A model generated the notes under the pieces. The model was not told the origin of the DNA. It saw only the letters and a program-made list of their open reading frames with translations, and ran no database searches. Shown piece by piece: positions 23,040 through 34,289 of a DNA stretch of 64,000 nt (position 1 is the first letter of the stretch; each line of letters begins with the position of its first letter). The position numbers and the translations under genes are program-made. The DNA is from Brachycybe producta (lineage: Eukaryota > Arthropoda > Diplopoda > Playtdesmida > Andrognathidae), in assembly GCA_036925085.1 (NCBI GenBank), contig JAUPFP010000002.1, positions 314,001 to 378,000 of the forward strand, in the 5' to 3' direction.

Positions 23040-23220
23040 TCTTTTAACATTGGGTCTATGGGTTCAATAGAAAAACGATGCTAGTGCTCTTTGCGGAGAT
23101 TTTTCGAAGTAATTTTGTGATGTAGCTTCTTAAATTGATAGTGTAAGATACTACCAGATATGACCAATACGACCTGTGCCCCGCGAGGGGGCGCCCCGAT
23201 GCCACGCATCCTTTGCTTAT
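23040..23220 (-). repeat. Family E short GC-rich repeat, reverse copy
   Basis: On the minus strand it reads gcaaaggatgcgtggcatcgg, a gcgccccctcgcggggc hairpin, aagaagctacatcacaa, then gagcactagc...cccatagac. The plus-strand copy at 58500-58670 has the same order. The GC-rich core stands out against an AT-rich background. Confidence 0.65.
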
Positions 23221-23244
23221 CGTGTTGAGCTGGCACTGGCAATT

Positions 23245-23590
23245 TGAACCCCAAAAAGCAAATTGAGGATATCAGACAATTAATTGTTTTAAAACTCTAT
23301 GAAATTTCAGAAGAATTGAAATTGGTTTACAAAATGTACCCATTAAAAGTGAATGGATGGTCTTTAGCATTGGTCAAACAAATTAGCATAATCTTAATTT
23401 GTGCAAAATATTACAATGAAAAGATAGTCACAACTTTCTAGAAAAGAATGAAAATTGACTTTGTCACCGGATATTAGTCATTGACGTTTTTCAGTTTGTA
23501 TTATGCTAATTTGCTTGAACCATGTTAGAGACCATTGACCATTAAAATGTTGTTTGGGGTTTGTAGAGCCAATTGAGTAACTTTGAAAAT
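23245..23590. repeat. Imperfect palindromic element
   Basis: The left arm (aaccccaaaaagcaaatt ... aaacaaattagcataat) is mirrored by attatgctaatttgcttgaacc ... gttgtttggggttt ending near 23562. Arms are about 110 bp and imperfect. The 65-codon ORF at 23244-23441 is a chance frame through it. Confidence 0.65.
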
Positions 23591-23778
23591 GCAACATTAA
23601 CCGTGTCCAGTGGCGTAGCTAGGCTTAATTGCCTTTCAAGTTACACCTGCTGCATGTTTACGTCGCACTTTTGGTGACAAGCCGTGGTCATAAGTGGGCG
23701 CACTTTGGTCAGAACTGAGCGGCACCTGTTTTGGTAAGGAGTTACTCTCGTCGTAGTTACGGAGTTACTTTACCCTTT

Positions 23779-24000
23779 TTGGGTCAAGTCGGATGAGACA
23801 TCGTTGTCGACAAATGTTAGGCTTAAAGCCTATTGCCTTAGTCCCATGTGTGTTTTACAGTTAACACAGACGTAGAGCCCACTTTTGGGATAAGTTGGAT
23901 AAGACATCGTTGTCAACGAATGTTAGGCCTAAAAGCAATCGACTTAGTCCCGTGTGGGGTTTTTACGTTTTTCATGAAACATAGAGCCCACTTTTGGCCC
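23779..24000. repeat. Two ~108-bp tandem repeats
   Basis: Units at 23779-23884 and 23885-23993, each ttgggn-aagt-ggat-agacatcgttgtc...cttagtccc...agagcccactt. A third unit starts but diverges after 23994. Confidence 0.8.
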
Positions 24001-24248
24001 AAACTCTCATGTGTAGTTATACACTAACACCACGAGAGGAGCCACCACCGTGCTTTGAGTGCACTAATGCCACTTGCACTTGCAGCCATTTTTTTTCAAA
24101 ATAAGCGGCAATTCAAACAGGGATAACTTAATAAAATCTTCACACAGATGATTTTTTTAACTAAGGACCCCGTGAAGATTAAATCTTTGAATAAGGGGCC
24201 TTACGGCCTTACGGTCTTCGATTAAATGTCGAAGTAGTATTCGGCCAA

Positions 24249-24510
24249 AAAGTGCATACATTTTTCGGTTTTTTATGCCTCTTTTCGGTGCACGCTCATG
24301 CAACAACTTTGCATGAGTAAAGAAAATTGTAATCATTACATTGGGACCGATTGTTCGAGCCAATCGCTGTTTCCATGTAAGATTCTTTGAATTTGAACAT
24401 ACAAGTTTTTGGGCTTTTATGTCATCTTTTGATGCATGCTCTTCCAAAGTGTGACTTATGGAAACCGAGCAGCTTACGGCAGAATCAATGGTTGGGGCCA
24501 ATCGATCTTT
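24249..24510. repeat. Degenerate ~125-200-bp duplication
   Basis: Two loosely similar stretches share acatttttcggttttttatg / acaagtttttgggcttttatg, gcacgctcatgc / gcatgctcttcc and ggaccgattgttcgagccaat / ggttggggccaatcg blocks. Confidence 0.45.
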
Positions 24511-24840
24511 CTGTGTAAGCAAAAAAAGAAAGATCAGTACCATCATCTGAGGAACCATGGGCCTTTTTTGAGCTCTTTGGTGGCCTCATTCTTTCTTTCC
24601 AACATAAGGTCGTTTGCTTTCTGTGCTGTCTGTGAATAATAATAGATTCATTTGGGCATTCAGCAGTCAATGCTGAACATACTGAATCACTTCTAAAATG
24701 TGTGTTGCTTTTGTCGTTTCAGTAACCCACTCATAATACGAAGTGCATATTAAAATGGGTAAACACAACAAGTCAAGGAAGGTGACTATATCAAATAATG
24801 TCGATGATCCATATAATTCTGGCAAAGCAAACGGTAAAGC

Positions 24841-25300
24841 TGTGGCAACCTGGTTTGCTCAATCAAAATTTTTGATTGAGCAGACGAACTCCCTATGGTG
24901 GTCTGCCTGACAGCTTGCAGTAGGCTGTTGGGTCGGATGCCATGTTTGTACCAGCAGACCTTTCACCATCGGAGTCAATGGGTGAGAGGTCAGAAGTGAC
25001 CACTGTCCCCTCCAGGTGGAGTTGCATGGAGGTATAAATGGCCTAGTCAGCCATTTGTTCTGGGCAGTGTGTTGTAGGCTCTTAGCTGGTGACCATCTTC
25101 ATACTGGAGGCCAGGGTGGCCTCCATTGTTTCTTTGTTTTGTTTGGTTTTGGTTTTACTTTGTTTTCCATGGGGGCTTGGCTGGTGGATTGCACCAGCCA
25201 AGTTGTGTGGATAATTAACCACTGCTTTACCGTGGGGTGGAGGAATCTGTGGGGATTTCCACTCTCTATATCTGGCTTGTTTTGGCCGGTGCTCTTCCTG
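24841..25300 (+). repeat. Family A LTR fragment (3'-truncated)
   Basis: Starts exactly at TGTGGCAACC and follows family A U3 through the hairpin (ttggctggtggattgcaccagccaa, near 25178-25202). It then has a shortened R region and stops near 25300, after ggccggtgctcttcc. No GTTACA end or target duplication is present. Confidence 0.85.
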
Positions 25301-25411
25301 AAATAAACCCTAAGGTTCTTGAAATAGAAGGTCATGTTTTGCCTCGTGATCTGAAGCAAAGTCAAAAATGTTCGCTATGCAGTTAGAAAGGCAAGACAAA
25401 TAAGTGGTGAT

Positions 25412-26174
25412 GTGTTTTATAATTTATACCATCTTGCAAAAGGAGAATTGTCAGAGTTTATCCTGAAAATTGTCACTTTTCTGGAGTTGATTGTTGCATG
25501 CAGTCACAAAGAAGCGATAACACTCGCTGATCATTTACTGGCTTGTAGTTTCATGAATCCTGACTTGGAGGAACTGCTGTCATATGATACGACTTTTAAT
25601 TTGTGTGAAGTACAATACAAATTTAACGATGAGAAATACAGAGGTGAAAGGTGACAATATTTTTTTTCTGTTCTTCTTTTTACACACAAATAAGTTTTAA
25701 AAAACACACAGGTTCATTTTCTGGGAAATTATTTGTGACTTGCTTAATTTAAACAAGCATGGATGAGATGTCCCTCTAGCTACAAATAGAGAGCAAGGAA
25801 TTGTAAAAGCTATATTAGAAACTGTGCCCTATTCAAAAACAAATCTTGTGTTTTGTCAAAATCATATTTTTGCAAGACATTAAGTTTTGATTAAAAAAAA
25901 GAAAGGACAAGCTGGTGATGTTTCTGGCTAAACAAATCATGTTAGAGGCCGTTTATTGTGTGAAAACACAAATGCATTTGAAGAGATGTATGATCTTTTT
26001 GAACTCAAATGGTCAAAATGTTTTGTAGATTATGCTAATGTTCATCTTAAAGATGAATTAAAAAAAACCATGGCATTGCAGCCATTACAAAACAGAAAAA
26101 ACTGGCATGTAAAAGAACAACTTCAAAAGGAGTCCCTGCAATTGCAACTCCCAGGTGTAACACTATGCAATTGA
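25412..26174 (+). pseudogene. MULE transposase core fragments
   Basis: ORFs at 25412-25654 and 25956-26174 flank a frameshifted stretch. The first carries EAITLADHLLACSFMNPDLEE followed by the SYDTTF catalytic block; the second carries FEEMYDLFELKWSKCF, equivalent to the C-terminal acidic helix region of the catalytic domain. Stops in the intervening 300 bp break the frame. Confidence 0.55.
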
Positions 26175-26482
26175 TGAAATTGTTTCAGAAGTAAAAAAAA
26201 CATGGTAAATCCAGATGTAGTGGAAAAGAAAAAAAAATATGTGAAATGTTGCAACCATTCATTGCTCGAATGTGCATTGATCAAGGGAGAGTATTCTTGA
26301 ATCCTGCAAATCAAGTGTATGTTGTTGGAAGTTCTTTTTGAGACAGTATTGTCACAGTGAACCTAAGAGCCAAGCAGCTTTGTCTAGTTCATAAAAGTTC
26401 ATGCTTTCATGTACTAGCTGTGTAGGCTTATAATGGTTCGAAATTACCCTCTACCACTGCCAAATACCACCTCACAGAACTA

Positions 26483-26800
26483 ATGAAAACAACCCCAAAA
26501 TCTGGAAAGAAAAAGCCACGAATTATTCACTATGACTACAAAATATTTGAGGCAAATGATTCTATTCTGGCAAGGCAGATTAGAAGTTCAACACCAAAAC
26601 ATGGAATACCTTTGGCTGAACTCACTAAGGAATTTGGGAAAAGAAAAGGATCTTCAACAGAATTTATAGATGATATAGATGTAGATGACAAACAGCTTTC
26701 TGCAATTTCTATGCAAGCAGTTGAACGAATTTCAGAAGAAATTTTTGAGCTGCCAACAAAAGCAACAATCTGTGCAATGTTTAAATTCTACCTCCTGTAA
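26483..26800 (+). pseudogene. MULE linker region after the SWIM finger
   Basis: A 105-aa open frame, N-terminally basic (SGKKKPRIIHYDYK), continuing the frame after the SWIM remnant and preceding the protease. No catalytic motif of its own. Confidence 0.45.
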
Positions 26801-26859
26801 ACACTAATCCCACTCTTGCAAAAGGATGAGAAATTGAAAATGGTGTCATTGCAGATTGC

Positions 26860-27282
26860 ATGAAAGTTGCAGTAAGCATGCACAGTATTAAAGAAAGAGT
26901 AGTGGTAGTTATTGATAGTTGTATTCTGTCAATAATTAACAAATACTATCACACATTAGTTGAGGAAATAATAAATACCCAGGCTCTAAACAGGGATTTA
27001 ATAGCTGTTTTTCTACCAATAATGAGTCAAGGTATTCATTGGACATTAGGAATAATCTATTTTGAATCAAAAACATTTGTAATACTTGATTCATACAGCC
27101 TCTTAGGTGCCGAAAAACAAAAAATTTGCTTTGCAAGTGCAAACTTGCAAGATTTAGTGAGAAATTGGACTTCTATTATCAGCAATGATTGCCCACAGCA
27201 ATGTAACACATTTCATTGTGGGATGTTTACTGCCATAAACTTCCTTTCGATACTGCAAAAAATAATACATAGTGAAACTGAA
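26860..27282 (+). pseudogene. Ulp1/SENP-like (C48) cysteine protease domain
   Basis: The catalytic set is readable in one frame: His in IHWTLGI (codon 27037-27039), Asp in VILDSYS (27088-27090), Gln in CPQQC (27196-27198) and Cys in FHCGMFT (27217-27219). Spacing and order fit the Ulp1 fold, which acts on ubiquitin-like modifiers in cellular proteins; in transposons its substrate is unknown. The open frame runs to 27357, but its last ~25 codons come from a family M repeat that cuts off the domain end. It sits downstream of the MULE transposase remnants. This is the best-preserved part of the transposon. Confidence 0.65.
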
Positions 27283-27490
27283 ACCTTCCCAACCTTTTCC
27301 CCTCTCCAATTTAATATCATGGGGTTCTTGGATGAGAAGTGTGCAACAGATAGTTGACCTTGAGAAAAAAACGGTTCATTTATTCATTTAAATTTAAATT
27401 TATATAAATTCTGACGTGCTTCACAGTTTTTGTCTTTGTTTGTACAGCGTTAGATCAGACAGATGGGACTTAATATATAGATATAATAAA
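27283..27490 (+). repeat. MITE-like family M, 5'-truncated copy
   Basis: Starts inside the family at ccaaccttttcccctctcc, contains the atatcatggggttcttgg and tagttgaccttgagaaaaaa blocks, and ends near a tatatagatata run. It fuses in frame to the protease ORF. Confidence 0.75.
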
Positions 27491-27544
27491 TGCATTCAAT
27501 GCAGTTTTAATCTAATGTTGTGGCACATTCTTTTCATTTCAAAT

Positions 27545-28060
27545 AATATGCCAGTATTTTTATTGATGCCATAAAAATGTTTCCTTTTGCTACTATTTTC
27601 TATTTTCTTTCTAAATAACAGGGCTTTTTTGAATGTTATGGAATACCAAAACAGACAAAAAATGCACACATTCTATTCATGCCAAACTGTATGCTGATGG
27701 CTCAGTGCCATAGTTGCAGGCTAATGAAGTGAATGGGTTTTCTGATGTAATTTTTATGGATACCATAAAAATGTTTCTCTTTGATACAGTATGTTTTGTT
27801 TCAGTTTTCTTGTAAGATTTTATCTGAATAACAGGGCTTTTTTCATGTTATGGAATATCAGAACTTCAGGTAAATTGCACATTTTCTTCATGCAAATTAG
27901 TATGCTGATGGCTCCATGCCATAATTGCAGGCTAATGAAGTGAATGGGTTTTCTGATGTAATTTTTGTGGACACCATAAACATGTTTCTCTTGTTACAGT
28001 ATTTTTATAGATTACCAAAAATCCACATTTTATTTATGCCAAATGGTATGTTGATTGCAT
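27545..28060. repeat. ~200-bp tandem repeats, about 2.5 units
   Basis: Each unit has ccataaaaatgtttc (27569, 27763, 27974), ataacagggcttttt, atgttatggaata, gtatgctgatggct and gctaatgaagtgaatggg in the same order. Spacings are 194 and 211 bp. Confidence 0.85.
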
Positions 28061-28740
28061 TTCTAGGTCATTCCACCTAAAGTTGTTTACCTTAGACATT
28101 TCAGCTAAAATATTACACCTAAACCAAATACTATTGTTTTTTTACTTATATGACAATACAGCTAAAGCCTTCACCTAATAAACGTTAAGTTAGTGAGTTC
28201 TTTAATATATTTACATCTAAATCCATTTAATTTAATAGTATGTTGCCTCATTTCGTTCACACACAAAACGTTTTTCTTCTAAACTTTTTTCTTTAAACAA
28301 TTTCACCAAAACAAATTCACCAAAATAAATTTCACAACTTTAACTCGACAAATTCATCAACATACAGATCACCTAAAATATTTTCATCTAAAGATTTTTC
28401 TAGTAAACAAGTTAACATAAAATACATTTGACCTTGTGTATCAAAACATTTGTTTCAAAAACTGTTTCACCTATATAACTTTTTTTTAGTACAAATTATG
28501 TTTGCAAAACTTGATTAAGGCTGTTTCTTTAAGCAAAATTGTGGCTAAAATTAATTTAAATTAGACACAAAAATAAGTGTAAGAAAGCTGAGTTATTTAA
28601 ACTTCTCTGTTAGTTGATTTTCTTTTCTCAAAAAGTGTATTTGTGTAATAGTGTACAAATGTTTAGATGAAAATATGGAATTTTTCTCTCTTGGTGTACT
28701 CTATTCTGCAGAGTTCCAATGATTTCTTGTTCCCTAAACA
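28060..28740. repeat. Degenerate short-repeat tract (cacctaaa-type words)
   Basis: Recurring cacctaaa, tcacctaaa, caccaaaa and catctaaa words every 15-40 bp to about 28480, then AT-rich sequence without features. A similar word pattern recurs at 58240-58370. Confidence 0.5.
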
Positions 28741-28767
28741 AGAAAACTCTGCCAGTGAGTATACACT

Positions 28768-29360
28768 TTGACGTGGTGGCAGAGTTTAAAGGTTAGTGAT
28801 TTCCTGAACCAAGTGATACTCTGGAGGATTGTGCAAATGAATGTTATTGCAAGTAGAAAAATATCAACACAAAAGATTTCATTTTTCTCGGTGATAATCT
28901 CAATAAAGCACTCTGGATCAAACAATGCAATTGATAAAGAGCTATCTGAGGATGCCTTGTTGGATGAGGTTGAGAATGGACCATTTGAAGCTGTTGTCTC
29001 TAGAAGAAAAAAGGAAGGTATGTCAATAATGGGTAATGGTTCTTCCTCAAGTGTCCTTATTGGATGTGCACCACATCTTAGGCTATTTGTGGGAGGATGT
29101 GTTTCCACTACCTCTTCTGAAGCTGTTAAGGAAATCTAAGTAATCAACATGTAACTACTATTACGGTGCTCAAGACATCAAGAATTGGCAGCAGGAGGAA
29201 CTTTTTCTTTGTTATTGTTGATGAATCTGACTGTACAGCCAGGCAACTGAGCCTCCAACTGAGAGAATGGATGGACTGAGTGGGAGGCTGCCCAACAAAG
29301 ATCGATAGAAATGACGATGGAAGGATCATCCAGACATCTAATCTGGGCATCTCTTTTGGT
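28768..29360 (+). pseudogene. LINE ORF1 remnant (RRM-like segment)
   Basis: The open frame at 28768-29139 contains an acidic segment, a basic RRKKEG stretch, then LFVGGCVSTTSSEAVKEI, which resembles the RNP2 start of an RRM as found in ORF1 of some CR1/Jockey-group LINEs. It continues with shifted frames through VIVDESDCTARQLSLQLREWMD to about 29280. It lies just upstream of the endonuclease-RT ORF, as ORF1 should. No zinc knuckle seen. Confidence 0.45.
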
Positions 29361-29399
29361 TTAAAGTGTGTTGTTTAATTCGAGGAGTATAATGAACAA

Positions 29400-32230
29400 A
29401 CTTAATTTATTGAAGGTTCTAGCTCAGTGAGAAAGTTATGATTGTATTTGTATGTGTGAGACCTGGATACCTAAAGAGACTCTTGATTCCTTTGTGTGTC
29501 CTCCAGGTTATAATATTGTGATAGGAGATAGAGAAAATACAAGAGGTGGTGGTGTCTGTATCCTGGTCAGAGATTCATTGTCCTATTTGCCTGTAACAAT
29601 TTAAAGACTTCATTTTGAAGGAGCTTGTGTTGAGCTCAAAAGTACAAAAAGTAGCATACAATTGGTGGTTTATTACCAGAGTCCAACCCAGGCTACTTCT
29701 ATGGATCATATGACGGCACTTATTCAAAGTATTAAAAATATTTGTAATGGGAATTGTCTGGTTATTATTGTTGGGGACATTAATCGCCCTGGTGTACAAT
29801 GGACAGAAAATTTAGGCCATAATGCATGTGTTGAATCTTTTGTCATGTCAATGTGTGAATTGGGTTTAACACAAAACATCATTTTTAAGAACCATGGTAA
29901 TAATATGCTTTCTTTATTATTTGTTAATAATGACTATAGTGTGGATTTGATAATGGCTGGTGAACCAATTTTTGACAGCAATAATCCTCTGCATCTCTCC
30001 ATTAATTTTCGGGTTCATGGTTATTTCATTAAAGATATGAATCCGAGACTTGGTAGGATTCTTGACCTTAAAACTCTTCAATCTATTTATCATCAACTTT
30101 TGTTTGAACTGATGTTTGTCCCTCATTCTGATAATGTGGAGGAATGTTGGCTGTTTCTGAAAGAGAGATTAATAACATGTCTGGACACTGAAGCTTCTAT
30201 TGTAAAAAAAATTTCCTTTTCCACTCACAATCCAAAGAGCTTATCTTGCAAAAAAGCATGCTTGGAAAGTAATGAGGGCTAATAGTACAACTTTTAATCA
30301 TGCTCAGTACAAATTACACCAATCTATATGTGCTATTCTTGTGAAGGATCATACTAGATCGTAGAAATTATTCTTGAGGGTGGTGACGTAAAGACGTTTT
30401 TTTAATTAGCTAAATCAAAAATTAGCACTAATAGGAAATTACCAATTCCCGCTCTACGTAATGACGATGGAATTATGTGTTTGGATCATGCTAGATTTTT
30501 GAAATTATTCTTGAGGGTGGTGACGTAAAGACGTTTTTTTAATTTGCTAAATCAAAAATTAGCACTAATAGGAAATTACCAATTCCCGCTCTACGTAATG
30601 ACGATAGAATTATGTGTTTGGATATACAGGAGAAGACAAATATTTCAAATGATCACTTCTTTAAGGTTTTTAAGCATAATAAATTAGATCTTGTGCAAGA
30701 CTTTAGTAGTTGTCATACTGACTATAGTATTGTGGATATTTTTACTACTGAGAAAGTTTGGAAAGAAGTTTTGCACATTAAGCCTGGTTCTGCTACTGGT
30801 CCGGTTAACATTCCTGCTCAAATTTTAAATTTTTGCTTCGAGATTTTATGTGTACCCTTGGCTTATATTTTTAAACTGAGCATGTTAAAGGGGGAACTGC
30901 CCAGTGACTGGAAGCTTCCTAATGTAACTGCAGACTATAAGAAGGGGAACAAAGATGACCCAAATAACTACAGACCAATTTCCATTACAAGTATAGGTGT
31001 TAGGGTAAAGGAAAAAAATTATTGCTAGGTTTTGATCACTCGTTTAATGAATAATAACCAAATTTCAAGTAAGCAATTTGGTTTTTTGCCTAGAAGGTCT
31101 ATTACTACACAACTATTGCATTGTATGGAACTAATAACAGAGTCTTTGGACAACAAAAGCCTTTAACTTGAATCACACATTGCTGAAACGTAAATTTACT
31201 GACAGAGATTTAGACCTCTTGATAATCAAATGGATAACAAACTTTTTAACTTTGCGACAACAGAGGGTTAAACTGGAAAATACATTTTCGCAATTGTCTG
31301 AAGTTATTAGTGGAGTACCAAAGGAAAGTGTGTTGGGACCATTGCTTTTTGGGTTTTTCATAGATGACTTGCCCTCAGTTATTGATAGTGTGCATACATT
31401 TTTATATGCTGATAATTCAAAACTGATTTCTGATAATTCAGCATGCTTACAAATGGGTATTGATTCCTTTGCATGCTGGTCAGAGTTGAACAAATTGGAG
31501 CTTGGGCTACAAAAGTGTGTTTTCATGTCACTGTGTTCTGGTAGTGGGCTTGATAAGTTTTGGTTAAAGGATTATTTCTTTGAGAAAAAGCATGAAGTGG
31601 CCAACTTAGGAGTTGTTATTAATGATAAACTGAGTTTTGTGGCACACTGTAGAAGCATTATTATGAAGGCAGAAAGTAGGGCCTGGATGATGAATAACAT
31701 TTTTGTCCACAGTACCTTATAAAGTGTATGTGTAACTTTTGCTAGAGTTCGCATCTCTGATATGGTCAGCAGGTAATACAACAGATGTGAATGCCATTGA
31801 AAGATTCCAACGTAAATTCACAAGTCAATTTGCAGAGTGTAATAACTTGAATTATGAGCAGAGGTTGGAATTATTAGGTCTCAGATCACTTAGAGAGAGA
31901 CAAATTGTAGCAGATATGGTGGTGTTCTTTAAGGTTGTACATGGTTGGTTTATTGTATGCCCAAGTTTATGTCAAAATTAAAGCCACTTAATTCACGAAC
32001 AAGGGGTCATGATATGCATTTCGTTTTGCCAAATTAGAGGTGTCAACATTGAAAGATGAGCTATCTAAATTGCTGTATTCCAATTTGGAATTGTCTGCCA
32101 ATTGAAGTTGTCCACTCTCCTACACCTGATGTTGTATGCACAAAATTATATGCCATGCAGATTTTAAAATGGTGTTCAGAGAAGAGTTTACTTGAATGAT
32201 TGTTATATTATTTCTAATTTGTTCACATTA
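29400..32230 (+). pseudogene. LINE ORF2 remnant: AP endonuclease and reverse transcriptase
   Basis: The endonuclease starts with ICMCETWIPKE near 29452 and GGGVCILVRDSL near 29550. The GDINRPGVQW block (29773-29802) corresponds to the GDFN catalytic motif. RT follows with KPGSATGPVNIP (near 30781), NNYRPISITS, SGVPKESVLGPLLF (31311-31352) and the catalytic box YADN at 31405-31416. The normal motif is YADD, so the second aspartate is lost. The C-terminal piece at 31739-31981 (ASLIWSAGNT, IERFQRKFT) completes the protein. Frameshifts, stops and a 137-bp internal duplication add to inactivation. Jockey/CR1 superfamily by structure. Confidence 0.75.
30346..30619 (+). repeat. 137-bp direct tandem duplication inside the LINE
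   Basis: Two nearly identical copies, 30346-30482 and 30483-30619, each starting ggatcat-ctagat and containing ttattcttgagggtggtgacg. The copies differ at only a few positions, so the duplication is recent relative to the LINE's decay. Confidence 0.92.
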
Positions 32231-32340
32231 GGATGTTGTGTTGATTTTTGATTTTTATGGTTTTATATTTTTTTACCAATATGCTCATGTTTCTTTATTC
32301 TTTTTCTTTTTTTATTTTTATCAATGACGTTATTTGTTAT

Positions 32341-32401
32341 ATGTTGTAATTCAACAGATATATAATAAAGTTTCTATTATTATTATTATTATTATTATAA
32401 T
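32341..32401 (+). repeat. LINE 3' end with (ATT)n tail
   Basis: ataataaagtttctattattattatt...: a polyadenylation-type signal followed by a trinucleotide tail ending near 32400. This is typical of CR1-group LINE 3' ends with short tandem tails. Confidence 0.6.
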
Positions 32402-33390
32402 AAAAGCAAACAATAAAATAAAAACTCAAAAATACACTTACCTAATGTTGAACAGTGTTATTGTAACTTTGTCCTGTATAATATGTGCATTTCATGCTGT
32501 AAAATAACCCATTATTTAAGAAAATGCTCCTAGATAAACTAGAAATAATTTTCCCCTAATTTTCCCCTTTTTTATAAAAAAACTGCAAAAAATAGATAAG
32601 TTGGACTTAATAGATAGTTGGACATTTCTATGCATACCTCCACCAAGAACACAGTGGCCTGCCTGCAAATGGCCTTAATATAACTTGTCCTACCTGCCCC
32701 TGCTCACTTTTTTAAGTACCCCCACCTACCCTTGATTACCCTCACCTGCCCAAAAATTTTGCGACCTGCCCAGAAATAATGAAATTCTGCCCATTATATA
32801 CAAAAAATTTCAAATTTTTTTTTAAAATTACGGAAGTTTTATTTTGGGCAGGTAGTGGTTCAGTTTAGTAGAGAGTACCCTCACCTACACTAGATTACTC
32901 TCACATACCCAAAAATATCGTGACCTGCCCAGAAATAATGATATTCTGCCTTTTCTGCCCATTCTGCCCATCCTGCCTTTTAGTATGACCCCTAAGATTG
33001 GCAAATCTTCATCCAGATTCACAACAGATCACATATATGGAAAGCCATTTTACTTTTTTATCCACATTTACTGGATTCCAAGAATAGAAATAAAATCTGA
33101 AAGTCCAGTAAAACGTGGAAAAACTAAAATGCTTTGCCATGCAGTACATGATTCACCCTGCAATGTCTTCCCATTGCATTTTATGCACAAATAATGCCAC
33201 CAGACGGAGCTAGCTTCATTTTTTGTTTTAGACCAGGCATTCAATGCTTTAACATAGAGAAGATAGGAAGTTGTCAGTCCAGGAAAGTAATATTGAGATG
33301 TTTTGGGCCTGCCACTTTTTATTAATTTAGTGCCATTTTAGTTTGGGTTTTTAAACTTTGTTTGCACCTTGTATTTTGTTTTAGCTTCTG
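32402..33390. repeat. Non-coding DNA with a ~160-bp direct repeat
   Basis: The segment near 32716-32792 (gtacccccacctaccc...gacctgcccagaaataatg) recurs near 32876-32951 with moderate divergence. Short cctgccc/ctgccca words recur around it. No gene. Confidence 0.65.
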
Positions 33391-33397
33391 GGCCACT

Positions 33398-34189
33398 CGG
33401 TACGTTTAGGTACCGATTGACCCAGATATTATTTTTAACTTGACTTTATCGTTCTCCCCTCTTATGCCATAGTTCTCAACTTTCACTAGAGTAGATTTTA
33501 TTACTTTTTGATTAAGTTGTTTACATTTTTCATTTACCCTTTTAAGAGGGCCATGAGTCATCATTTTGGCAAAAGAGACCAATACATTGATTGGTCTATT
33601 TGGACCCAAACTTTATTTTGTCCAATCAGAGAAATGTGTCCTGAGAATCCGACTTCTGGATTCTCAGGGTATAAATAGAGATGTGCCCAATTTTAGCTAG
33701 GTTTTTGCACATTATTTCCAAACGTGATTATTATTTTTATGTGTTGTGATTTAAAACGAAGTTATCATTTTGCCTATTTTTATATGTGGAATAAATCCCC
33801 AATTTTCTATTTAAACTACAGTGGTGATTTTAATTATTCTCGAGATCAATTATTTCGTGACTGTGCAATTCATCATTTCTTTGCAGCCCTACGCCATTTG
33901 GATACTCCAAGTCTTTGACAGGTGCAAGCTTGCAACATCAAGTTCATGAGTATATTCGCATTTTTTTCAAGGGTAAATTTACGAACACAAGTCAATGAAG
34001 TACAGAGACAAAAGATCCTCAAAACTGAGAGTCTTTATAAGAGACTAGTGAGGACATTAAATAGACCTTATATTGGTCTAGTCCTCCCGGGCCGATAGAA
34101 TTGGTGACATAGCCAATCACCTTTAATAAGAGTGAAAACTCGCTCATACCATTAGAAAAGAGCAGATTCTATCAGGGAGAAAAGTTACA
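33398..34189 (+). repeat. LTR of family B2, second copy
   Basis: Shares with the 5.6-kb copy: a hairpin followed by gattgaccc (cggtac/gtaccg, 33398-33415), ccaatcag near 33622, an 11-bp perfect inverted repeat cctgagaatcc/ggattctcagg (33640-33668) and tataaatag at 33670-33678. It ends gttaca at 34189. The 5' boundary is uncertain. No coding sequence follows, so it is a solo LTR plus leader or a decayed copy. Confidence 0.6.
33640..33678 (+). promoter_or_regulatory. Hairpin plus TATA box in B2 LTR copy 2
   Basis: An 11-bp perfect inverted repeat with a 7-nt loop lies one base from TATAAATAG. Confidence 0.65.
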
Positions 34190-34199
34190 TCACAAAATA

Positions 34200-34217
34200 T
34201 GGTGGAGGTGCAGGGTA
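34200..34217 (+). other. Primer binding site of B2 copy 2
   Basis: TGGTGGAGGTGCAGGGTA, 10 bp after the LTR end, matches the other B2 PBS at 16 of 18 positions. The following leader (gttgaaaaaca near 34258) also matches the 6.4-kb copy. Confidence 0.6.
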
Positions 34218-34289
34218 GTTTATAAAACTTTCTACCTTGTTTTGCCCTTGAAGAGCATGTTGAAAAACACAAAGCAGTATCATATTTCA

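Larger units (their letters stand above)
24754..27282 (+). mobile_element. Dead Mutator-like (MULE) transposon ORF with SWIM and Ulp1 modules
   Basis: The N-terminal frame starts at 24754 (MGKHNKSRKVTISNN), is broken by an LTR fragment, and resumes near 25300. The first catalytic aspartate is in LSYDTTFNL (codon 25584-25586), as in the MULE DDE fold. A later ATNRE block is where a second Asp would be expected and reads Asn. A FCQNH motif follows, with a SWIM-type CX-CXH remnant (CFHVLAV) near 26390-26425. Then come a Lys-rich linker (26483-26800) and a Ulp1-like protease. Stops and frameshifts occur throughout; no terminal inverted repeats were identified. Assignment rests on motif order. Confidence 0.6.

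Noticed and set aside
23160-23220. tRNA or 5S rRNA gene in the GC-rich patch
   Set aside because: No cloverleaf, anticodon arm or A/B box pattern that I can place; it is one of two repeat copies.
27545-28060. CRISPR array
   Set aside because: Units are long, few and continuous, without spacers, in animal DNA.
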